Origin: Phellopilus nigrolimitatus
Taxonomy: Eukaryota; Basidiomycota; Agaricomycetes; Hymenochaetales; Hymenochaetaceae
Reading direction: 5' to 3'
Assembly (NCBI GenBank): GCA_021029095.1
Contig: JAJOHG010000010.1
Location: 682,001-746,000 of the forward strand
Length of the DNA: 64,000 nt
Positions 12,600 through 22,197 of this stretch are shown piece by piece (positions within the stretch are counted from its first letter, which is position 1; the number at the start of each line of letters is the position of its first letter). The notes below the pieces were generated by a model. It had not been told where the DNA came from and did not search any database. It worked only from the letters and a program-made list of their open reading frames with translations. A program made the position numbers and the translations under genes.

Positions 12600-13284
12600 G
12601 CGTGCTTGAGCGGGGTGTGCGGCATTGTGTATAGGGGGACCCGAAGTGCTTCCGTGCAATAGCTTTGTTCTGCAGGTATATCACAGGTACCCTCAAAATT
12701 TCCAGGAGAACATCGCACAAAGCGCCGGTCTACTACGAGCCCCCTCGTCGCGCAAGCGAGAGCAGCACACATTCTTCAACTTCTGCGAGGCTCAATGCGA
12801 TAGCTGCGAGCCAACTCGAAGGGCGTTAAGGAAGGGCTAATGAGGTCGTCGGCAAGTTGGTCGTGGGCGTGGATGCTTGACGGAGCGGAGCGGCCGCCGC
12901 CGAGCAGTATCGTCGCACGGTGGAGGCGCGGAGACTGGGCCAGATCGTGGACCAACCGACGAACGCGCACGACCAGCGCATGAGCGGGAATAACCTGTGG
13001 ACGTTCCTGATCAACAAGCTGAGCCTGGAGAAAGCGCACGCGGAACGCCAGACGGCGGGCGCAGGCGCAGATCCTGAGGGGCTCGCGTCGCTGGTCGCAG
13101 AAGCTGACAGCACGAAGACGAAGGGGTGGCCAGAGACGCCAACCAGGGCGGGGAAGAGGAGCTTCGCCGGCATATCGTCGATGACTTCTCGACACGATGC
13201 TCCGCAGGTGCGTGCGGAGAATAGGGATGCAAAACTAGGTGTTTTTAATCGTACAAGATCAAACTTATGGTGCTCAAGGCGTAC
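12600..13284 (+). pseudogene. Partial copy of the alpha/beta-hydrolase 3' region
   Basis: Sense-strand plus copy of the last part of the hydrolase at 2,274-5,590, including the TTGTTCTGCAGGTATATCACAG string (compare 3,393-3,430 in reverse) and the C-terminal tail with NAHDQRMSGNNLWTF and KGWPETPTRAGKRSFAG at 12,960-13,170. It lacks the catalytic exons and carries an internal deletion between about 12,840 and 12,900 relative to the parent. It stands in front of DUF6533-like copy C but is separated from it by a 1 kb insertion. Confidence 0.75.
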
Positions 13285-13457
13285 AGAGGTTGTTGTTGAA
13301 ATGCGAGGGGCGAGGGAAAGAGTTATCCGCGGATGGCTATCTGCGGATGCACAGATCATCCGCAGATCGTAACAGTTGGCTTACAAATCAACCGGGTATT
13401 TGATAGCTCGCATTAGTGCACGGTGAACGCATCTGCTTGTCCGTCATTTCTCGCTCT

Positions 13458-13796
13458 TTCTTACCTTTCGAACTCACAATTCAGGCAGGGCACGAAGCCT
13501 TTAGGTGAGTAAAGCTCTCGTGATAAGTTAAACACTGAAGACATATCGAAATTAACTGTTTCTTTCCAGGTTATCTCTTCGAATCTGCTATTTTTACGAA
13601 GGGAGTGAAACTCAGCGACGAGCGACCGCCGGGCAAGATTGTCAGTGCCGACATGCACCTTACCAGAAACGGGCGGGGCAAGCAGGGCGAGGATAAGAAG
13701 GACAGCATGAAGCTCGTGGCGGAGGTTCAGCATGGGCTCGTTGCGCAGACGCTCAAGGATGTGCTTTTCTCGTCGCGGTCGGGCTAGGGCCGGAGA
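13458..13796 (+). pseudogene. Two-exon coding remnant of unknown family inside the insertion
   Basis: A perfect-looking intron (GTGAGT at 13,505 to TTTCCAG at 13,569) joins an upstream frame reading FRQGTKPL to a downstream frame reading GYLFESAIFTKGVKLSDERP, which continues to a stop at about 13,787. The splice phase agrees across the intron, so this was once coding. No start codon or recognised domain is visible and the 5' part is missing. I do not recognise the family. Confidence 0.4.
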
Positions 13797-14185
13797 GCAT
13801 ACGGGTGCTGCTGTGGTAGTGAGAGTGCCGTCACAAGCACAGTAGGTACAGGCGCAGCATCGACGGCAGACGACTGCGCCAGCAAAGATGGAGACCATTG
13901 TTACGAGTGGAAGTACCGGGTCAAACGATGCGATGATGACACTGTCGTAAATGAGAATCTGTGCTACCTTTACATACTGTACTATTAGACTGTTGTGCTT
14001 TCCATTTGCTGCCGTCCGGAGAAAATGTTTATAAAACATAGAAATAAATACATTACATATACTTCAGAGCGACTTCTGCACTGTCTTGTTCTCCAGTATA
14101 CCAATAGCATCATCTGTCGTAGGAAATAAAGGTGTTCCGTCCCAAGAACCAGCTGCCATTCGAGCCTTGAACACTTGCAAGGACA

Positions 14186-14230
14186 AGTAAGCAAGTAGCA
14201 TATACAGTCTGTATATGCTACTTGCTTACT
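14186..14230. repeat. Perfect 45 bp palindrome
   Basis: Two 22 bp arms that are exact reverse complements (left 14,186-14,207, right 14,209-14,230) flank a single T at 14,208. The arm begins AGTAAGCAAGTAGCATAT. It could form a cruciform or strong hairpin. It lies inside the 1 kb insertion close to the edge of duplicated segment C. It is not in a coding frame. Confidence 0.95.
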
Positions 14231-14289
14231 AATCTACCCGATTTGTTCGTTACCCCGAAACGGTTCGCAGAAATGTATGCTGTAAGACT

Positions 14290-17200
14290 GCGTGATTCGG
14301 GATCTAGATAGTGTATTACTGCGTGTACTCTATTTCTTTGCATAAGCTTCTGCCGTTGATGGACATCGTCCACTTCAAGCATGTAGAGAAGGGATGACCA
14401 AAGCTTGTTATGGCAGTGTTTGTTTTTCCGTACGAAAAACTAGCAGTCAACTCCGAGTCTGCAAATATTTGGCATACTTATGCTTTTCCGGTCGACTGCG
14501 AGATTTTGACGTCGTCGAATAAATTCGTCAATAAATACACGTATATTCTACAATCCTTTCCTTCGTCATTTAAATCAAAAGTTTCACGGGAAAAGAGTCG
14601 AGAACTGATACTCGATGCATGATAAATAAACGAGACAAAATGATATAAATTGTATCCACACAATGGTCAAATTGTGTCCACAAAATCCACCGGCAGACAT
14701 ACAAGAAGCTCAGAGAACCCTCTGATCCTCAGCTCCATCTCCGCGGAATTGAAGCTGTTGGGGGCACATTTCCTTCCAGACATCATGGCTCACTGTTGAG
14801 CATGGTTTGGAATTGTAGAAAATTCTTTGAGTAATTATAGACGTTAGCTTCAATTTCCACATACATAATTATGAACAGTATCATATCGAATCTCCAGGCC
14901 ATGCAAAGAAAGCCGAATTTATGGAAGGCAGACTTGTTGGCTCTAGCTGCTCCAAAAAGTCCTTCTTCAGAGCAATGAAGAGCTTGGAAGCAATGATTCC
15001 GGAGATGGATACCGAAGCTACATAATGCCCGTTCCAGAATGATGATGTCTGAAATGTCAGGAGTGAAGTTTAGCAAGTTGTATTCAAGCATACGAGGTAA
15101 AAGAGAAGAGAAATGATCTTGCTCACGACGCGTTCGGATAGACTTAGGCAAGCTCCAATCAAGTATACTAGAAGTATGCTGAAAATAAATCAGACAGTAA
15201 ATCACAATGATAATTATCTTTTCCTGAAAAAAGGACGATGCACATTATAAAGTAAAACACGTTGCCTCGAATGATGAGTTCCAAGAGGGTTGCCTGCTTG
15301 ACTCGGTCATGACGGAATGCATCTCGGTCTTTCCATATTTTGTAGACAACAAGACCGAATGTTGCGGTCTCCATGATAATTCCTGGAATCCAGGAGCGTG
15401 GTGCATATCCTGCATTTGAGTAAAGTTTCTGTAAGCTTAGAGCATCTCCAGCCGCACTAAGCAAACATACCAGCGTTTATACCATCGTTTGAAGTGACAT
15501 CTAGGAAAACGAAAATAGATAGAGCCAGTGTGTCAAGCACGAAGAACACTGCGAGCAGCACTTTACTCTTTTCGTAAATTGCATACACTCGCAGTTGCAG
15601 CAGTACTAGCAACTCTGTATGAGTGCCTTGAATATACTTTCTCAAGGAAATGTTTATTTACTCATTGCGGTGAACAAAACAATATCTCCCAAGATAGAAA
15701 CAAGCGGCGGAATACCAATGCCTGATACCTGCTCCGCTCGTGTCTCGACTTAAATAATAAAAGAGGATGCTTACTCTTAGTAGTAAACTGCTTTTGAGTA
15801 TCGGGTCTTTTTTTTCGTACTTGATGTAGCACTTACAGCAGTGTCCTGAGTTAAAATTAGTAAGGAGTGTATAGTGTTTATTTTAGATTTAAACGGCTAC
15901 TTACACCTTCCGGAAGGCTTTCGGACAAATCCAACATGGTTACGACTAGCGTAGTAATGATGCATGATTATCCCAATTAACTATCTGCTTGCTGATAAGA
16001 TGCCAATGAACAGGGATACCTGTATTGATGCTGAATGTCTTTTTCAGTCTACGTTAAACCTTTCATTGTGTGAAAGGAACACGCACATAAGACAGGCTAT
16101 GGACAGGTATTTTGTCTGACAAAAAAAATCTAGCTGTTAAGATCTAGGTAGGTAGTCTTACCACGTACTATAAAATAGATGAAGGTCCCCAGTCTCCACT
16201 TCCGTTTCTGTACAAAGGTAGAAAGGGTAGATGCCATTGCACAGCCATAAGAACAACGCGCAGCAAGCCTACCCAGACAAATGTAATCTATCAAGGAATA
16301 AATCGTTAGTGACATTAAGTCTTCGCGTTCGATAGGATGTCATTTGAAGGACTAACCTCGTCCGTAAGAGTTAGGACTGATCATGTCGAAAATTGTGAGA
16401 ACCACGCGATAGAATCTTTTTTCCTTGACTGTAATACGGACCAAAATTATAAGAAACTGCCGTTAACGCCGCAACTGTTCGTATCGTAAGTATTTCAAAT
16501 ATTCTCGACTTTTCATATCTGTGTATGCAGTCACCTGCTATATAGGTGTTTGCTTGTTGTTTCAATACTGACTCGACTTGATAGGACATGAAAGGCAGCT
16601 GAGTCGAATAAATATGGCAGCTCCAGGATGGGGGGAAGGCGAGCGGCACGGTGGGTGTCCTCAAGTATCTTTTGTTCATCAGCACAGCTATTTTCAGCTT
16701 AGCCGAACTGACATGCATTAGAGCGCTTACATGCCTTTATTTATGTCTTACGAACTTCAAATACGGGCGCTAAGCGGCGGTAAGTAGGCTAAGAGCTTAT
16801 GAAATGTGACAAGCATTAGCTCCTGCTTGTCAAGTAAGACATCTTAAGTAGATTTCCGTTTTGCTGGTGCCTTGAGATCCTCCTCCACGCGTCGCACATT
16901 GATTTTAATGAATCGGTGCGCGCTGTTGTCCATGTATAACCTTGCGTGGTCAGGCACCAATCAGACATCTACACAGCATAGTAATCTCTTGCAATGATGC
17001 TCTATCACTGTCAAGACGTTGTAGGTGGTTTGCGGTAACATACTTACCTACGTATGGATATTCCTGATTCCTTTATTTCGGTATTTTGATTTCCGAATCT
17101 GGAGAAGACTTCGAGAAAAGTAAAGCATTGGCACATATTTTCAAGAAAATTATTAGGGCCTTACACTTATTTTGATAGAGTTGAAACTGCGAGGCCGACG

Positions 17201-18080
17201 CGACTTGCCGAAGAGTGCCGATCATTGGCCTTTCTTTTTGTTCCCATCCAAAACGGGTATCTCTCCATTCCTCGAAGTCCTCCGTCTCTCAATTTAAGAC
17301 TCAAAAGTCGTCGCGCAAATAATTAGTCCCCCACCTCACGGAGTACCACCATCATCCACGATCAATACTCTTTGCTCGTCACGATCAATAACTCTTTGTT
17401 CGTGCCCTTCGCTCTTTGCGTTTTGTCTAGTCAAGCGAAGGACCGAAAACGGGCTGCGGGAGGCTTCCGAATTTGTCCGGTCGGCGCGCAGGCGTTTTGA
17501 CGGTGGTAATTTGGTGGGGAGGTAAGGGTGATTTGACGTATCTTGAGCGGGCGCGGATATGATACATTTCCCGCGGTGGAGATCGGGAGGTTGTGGGTTG
17601 TGCGAGACGTACGCTTAGGCCGAGCAGACACGCATGGGTTGCTATAGAGGAATTCTTTGAGGAAAAGGTGAATACGGGTGCGTATTTGACACAGCTCTCT
17701 GTATTTTTGAATCTAAAGTCAGATGGAAATGAAGTCGAACCGCGTAGGAAAGCTGGAGTTTTCCAATGAAGAATGAGCAAGTACATCATGTATTCCCTTT
17801 CTGTTCGCCTTTCCGCCCAGACGTCTGACATATATTTTCCGCTTTGTTCAGTCGTGCATGAGATGACGCCGTCCCGAGAACACCGTGTTTCTCACGCCAT
17901 ACGATCGCATTTAAACCAGTGCTGTGATTTTGACTGCTACGCAACAAGGGATCGAACACGAATGCCAAACTGTCTGTGCGTGTGAAGGGCAACAACACAT
18001 CTATCATTATTGGTTAGGTGACACGGACTCGCATCTATGATGAAGATTGCATCCGACGACCTTCCGGTGGTCAAGAAGTC
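14290..18080. repeat. Segmental duplication, copy C (direct repeat of 6,600-10,260)
   Basis: Same order as copy B: DUF6533-like gene on the minus strand, spacer, repeat R1 at about 17,030-17,680, and a tail with GATGAAGATTGCATCCGACG at about 18,040. Beyond 18,080 the two segments part. The two spacers differ by indels; copy C has an extra stretch around 16,720-16,880. Confidence 0.75.
14783..15840 (-). CDS. DUF6533-like multi-spanning membrane protein, copy C
   Basis: Third copy of the family in the window, on the minus strand. Exons at 15,645-15,480 (VLLQLRVYAIYEKSKVLLAV), 15,460-15,240 (SWIPGIIMETATFGLVVYKI, then IIRGNVFYFIMC) and 15,205-14,783 retain open frames. The C-terminal exon continues further than in copy B before a stop. 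No function is known for the family; several helices predict an integral membrane protein. The first exon is not resolved. Confidence 0.5.
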
Positions 18081-20209
18081 AAATAATGTGGATAGGCCAT
18101 TGAGCCATATCGAGTCTCTGATTACGAATTTGCCGGCAGAAGACAATATAGCTTTCTAAATAAACAAAAGCTGGAATGATCGACTTCAGAAGATCATGTC
18201 ACATCCGTTCATTGACGATGGTGAGTATGAAGGGCCCTCTTCTAGCTGAAGGAGCACTGATGTATTATGGCCCACGCTTTACATCGCATAGGAAGGAAAT
18301 CCGGTATCAACCATCGCCCGAGTGCCGAATGATACATATATCTGAACCCAGGACGATGTGGGTGGCTTTATTAGTAACTGAAGGCGATTCTCATTATGCA
18401 GTCATCTGGCTTCTCATCTTCCTACCGCGAAGGCATTCAAGTCGCAACTGAGATGAGTAGTAAGCCAAGAAGAAACAAGCAGCGTGTTCGATAAGGGACC
18501 TGTGGGGCCCGCATCTGTTTCACGCTCATTACCAGATGCATGCAAGACCTGCTGCTGTCAGTCGCAGCACCGCGATGCAACTCCATGCACTGCCGCTTAG
18601 ACGGCTAGGCGACTGTGGAGGCTGTCATTTCTCTGATGATGACTAGATCCGTGACTAAATTTGTTCAGATTCCTCGTGCAAACACCTGTAAGTGGATCTT
18701 CTCTCCGTTCAATCACAGCTTGCGCAATGGCGATATTCTTTTGGACTCATGCTCTTCGCCTCGCTTATAGGAACTCTTCACCTTCTTCTAAAACTTCCTT
18801 CGAGACAGAATCTGCGTCTGTGTCCGCTTTGTCTGTTTATGGATGTCCATTTCATCCACTTTGAAGTCTAATGATTCTTCTAATTTAGGTTCAAGGTTCT
18901 CGGAAACCTAGATCGTCGCGTGTATGTAGATCCTCGGACCCTTGCTATGCGGATTGCTTTGAACCTTCCAAAGATGGTAAACTAGGTAACGTAAGAAATA
19001 AGGATTTTCGCAGAAATAATTTCGTCTCCTCTATTTACAGCAGCAGGATCTACAACGTAGAACCAGGCGTAAAGCCAGTGGAAGGCAAAATGCGGAATGC
19101 GACAGAAAAACGAACGCTTTGACCATTGGTATTTTTGGCTTTTCTCAGATTGACGCGACTGGACGATAGGAAGCAGTCTCTTACCACTGAATCTGTCTTC
19201 CCTCATGGCATTCTGGAACTGGTGACTTTCCGTAATATGTGCTGGCTTGTCCCAAATCCCGTCTTTCTTTGCTTGGTGTATAGCAAGAAGTGCACGTATA
19301 TCAACTTTGGTCTTCTAGTGGAGGTGTCTCACATGGAACCGTATTTGGATCACGACTTAATCTAAGGAATCTGGCCTCCTAAAATTCTCTTCTGGTTGTG
19401 CAGATTCGTGCTTGGATTCGTGCTTGGCGCTCTAAAACACTGAACACTATCATCGATATCATACAGCAGATTGATTTCGCAGGAGCTATTTGTTCCGGTT
19501 GATTGACGTTGAATTACAGCAGGACTGTCCGTGGAGTGACCGGTTACGATCCTCGTCAGTTCCGTGCGCTGGCGATGAGAAGAATGATCGTGTTTCGCTG
19601 TCCATGGTCGTATGGCGGCGAGTGGAGCGGGGTGCTTGCGCATGTACGCGTTGATCAAGACCTCCCGAGCCGTCGTGGACCGGGCTGGCTGTCGCATATT
19701 TCCGGTTGCCTGCGGGAAAGCTCGTATCGTTGAAAGAGTTATCGCCGGAAGTGTAGTGCGTGAACTCCAGCAGGTCATAATATATATGTTTATTGAGTGT
19801 GCTAAACCGAGGTAGTCGTTTGAGCTGCTGTTAGATGTGAAATACTCCGCAAGATGACAGTGATGGATGTCGTTCGCTCGGTTGCTCGCTGTCAGTCTAT
19901 CCTCGCCCCCGGTGCTCGCCTGCCTTGTATAATGTCAAGTCGGTTCGGTTCTGGTTGAAGGCAAGCGCCCGGAAAGGAAGGAGGAAGGGAGTGGCCCAAA
20001 AAGGAATGTGACCAATAAGGTAGTCTTTGAGTCGCTTATGGGAGGCCTTTGCTTGCGTCGCAACCTGTTCTATGTGCGTTTCGAAGTTCCTGTCGCGTAC
20101 ATAAATATGTACCTGCTCGGTGCGTTGTTTTCTCAATCCTCTCCCCCATTTCATCAGCTGCGCGCTTGTCATCCAGCGGCTTACTTACCACTCTCTTTCA
20201 TACTTCATC
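18080..20209. other. Two kilobases without a resolvable gene
   Basis: Only short frames are present. A 40-codon plus-strand frame at about 18,040-18,160 reads LSHIESLITNLPAEDNIAF, looks protein-like and is adjacent to a possible GTGAGT donor at 18,230, but no continuation could be assembled. A minus-strand frame at 19,362-19,778 has composition consistent with decayed coding sequence. A TATAAAT-type string and CT-rich sequence near 20,100-20,205 probably belong to the promoter of the next gene. Confidence 0.35.
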
Positions 20210-20929
20210 ATGCGCTCGCTTTCAACAATCTTCAGCATTTTCGCAGTCGTCTCGGCTGGTGAGCCCATTGTGCCCAGCTATTTTGTTCTCGTGCTCACTA
20301 TTTATTATTATTTAAAGCCATTGCGATCCCCATCCCGAATTTTGAAACCGGCTGCGTCGGGTTCTGCGTACGCGTAAGTTTTTAGCATAAGTCTATTTTT
20401 ATATATTTTATTGACGAGACACAATTAATCAGGAGACGGAACCGGAACCCATCGTTAAATTCGAGTCTGTCGTCAGACGCGATGCCAATCCAGAGCCAGG
20501 GTGTGGCAAATTCTGCGATCGCTCGGCTGTCCCGAGCCTGTTCCCGAACCCGAGCTCATAGAGGAACGCGGCTGCGGGAAGTTCTGCGATCGCGCAGCGG
20601 AGCCTGAGCCCGTTACGGAGCTCGTGGAAGAGCGTGGTTGTGGAAAAAACTGCGATCGCTCTGCGGAACCGGAGCCTATTCCGGAACCCGTAGAAAAGCG
20701 TGGCTGCTGGGAAGAACTGCGATCGCTCTGCAGGAGCCGGAGCCTATTCCAGAGCTCGTAGAGGAGCGTGGCTGCGGGAAAAACTGCGGTCGTTCTACGG
20801 AAGCGGAATCTGAGGCCTGCGTTATCTGTGGAGGCACGTCAGGACTAGGCGTCCTTCTTTCTCATCGTCTCCGCCTCGCCGCACGCCTCAAGTTCTCTCT
20901 CTTTCGGCTTCCCGCGTAACTGGTCACCC
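20210..20929 (+). CDS. Secreted protein of 22-residue cysteine repeats (frame interrupted)
   Basis: ATG at 20,210 starts a signal-peptide-like segment MRSLSTIFSIFAVVSA, cut by an intron at 20,259-20,317. Exon 2 (20,318-20,373) gives AIAIPIPNFETGCVGFCVR. A second intron (20,374-20,432) leads to exon 3, which encodes at least four tandem units of about 22 residues with core GCGKFCDR or GCGKNCDR and a spacer like AEPEPIPELVEER. Each unit has two cysteines (C-x3-C). The units do not stay in one frame: one base appears missing near 20,530 and single bases appear extra near 20,709 and 20,732. The product would be an acidic, proline- and glutamate-rich extracellular protein. One spacer ends in KR, a possible Kex2 site, but most end in ER, so processing is uncertain. 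Family unknown. Either a recent pseudogene or an assembly problem. Confidence 0.6.
20500..20800 (+). repeat. Tandem 66 bp repeats encoding the GCGK(F/N)CDR units
   Basis: Successive units contain TGCGATCGC preceded by GGCTGCGGGAA or GGTTGTGGAAA and followed by a GAGCC(T/G)GAGCC-rich spacer. About five units can be counted, with decreasing match at the ends. Confidence 0.85.
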
Positions 20930-22197
20930 CCTGAAAAACTCATCCTCTCCGTCATCGCTCTATTTGCCTTCCGATTAGCGTCTTTAATCTTCTCAACGCT
21001 CTCAAAATCGCTTCCCAAACCCTAGTGTGGACAATCATTAGAATCGCGAATCGCGCCGCGTTTTCTATGCTTCCGTATCGTTGCGCGTATATATTCTTTT
21101 CGTCTTCCATGATGTTCATTTTTTGAGCCTCTTACTCTTTTTTTTCTTGGTCCATAGTGGTTGTCTGCCCCGTCTGCTTCGTTCTACCTGTCCCCGCGTC
21201 CGTTTACCTATCTTGCTGTGCGCCCTAACTGCTTGGTCATGTTTAGGGCTAATTACCCGTGTACTCGCCGTCTTTCTTGCTCCCGTATCCATTGACCCCC
21301 GATCTCGTTTCCCCGTTGCCACCTTTTGACCTGTAACCCTAGACTCTTTTATAGGCTCCTGTTTACTCTTGAAGGACGCTTTTCTTGCCGAATCGTGTAT
21401 CAATAAATGGAAATGAAACGTATTTCTAGAAAAATACACGACTGATGATTTGTTTGCTTTATTCTGATGAGTCTGGAGAATTCTAGTGTCATAGTGCAGG
21501 TAATTACGGTGTCGCTCGTAAGACTTTTCAATGCTCCCAAATTCCCCGAGACACATCATACGCGTACACTTATGACTTGCAGTTGCGTTATAAACAATGT
21601 AGCAGATTTATTTTCCTCCGAACCAATGGTTTGCATATCAACATACTCGGTATAAATAGTATCAAAATCACGTCATGCTTCTACACCTCATAACAACGAG
21701 GGAGTACATATGGGTTGCTCCGAGATGGCTAGGTCTAAGTTTCTCTTGCGTGAGTCGCGATGTCTAAAAAGTCGTTCGAAGTGTACTGCTACTTCGTCAC
21801 TGCAGTGAAACATGTATAATTACCCCAAGACGACTGACCAGGAAACAACATCTCCTTATCCGCATATATATAAGATGAAGAATGCTCTATAGCGCTCCTG
21901 TACTATACGTGATCTCGAGAAATCAGTCTACTTGCCATTCGAGCGATTCCGGCGAGTTTGCGCAAGTTGGTCGGGGAATGTGGCAAAGACGTCGATCCCG
22001 AAGAGCAAAAATGGTAATGGCAATGTACATAAGCGTCATCCGACGCGACGTGCGGTGCGCGTCGGCCTGTCAATAACAAGTACTTGTCCACCATCGTCCT
22101 GACTTGCTCGCAATTGTTTCTAGCTTTGCAACAAGTCTCGTTCACGAGCAGTTCAAGCAAAACGCGCTCATACCGTCAGTGATCACGTACAGGAAAA
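20930..22197. other. Intergenic region before TRAPPC11
   Basis: Pyrimidine-rich sequence at 20,900-21,360 follows the repeat-protein gene and 21,360-22,190 is AT-rich without a convincing frame. A TATATATAAG string at about 21,864 lies some 330 bp upstream of the TRAPPC11 start, and the sequence just before ATG 22,198 contains AGGAAAA. I see no RNA gene. Confidence 0.4.

Larger units (their letters stand above)
13285..14289. mobile_element. One-kilobase insertion splitting module copy C, with transposon-like ends
   Basis: Comparison with module copy B (6,580-6,620) shows hydrolase stub and DUF6533 flank joined directly, whereas here they are separated from about 13,285 to 14,289. The left end contains nested ATCCGC motifs, including an 11 bp perfect inverted repeat, ATCTGCGGATG (13,339-13,349) and CATCCGCAGAT (13,357-13,367). 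A 45 bp palindrome lies 60 bp from the right end. Inside is a coding remnant. This suggests a mobile element that captured or carried gene sequence. No obvious target duplication was found. Confidence 0.5.

Noticed and set aside
20210..20929. Reading the repeat protein as a basidiomycete lipopeptide pheromone precursor
   Set aside because: No CaaX end is present, and a signal peptide is not a feature of those precursors.
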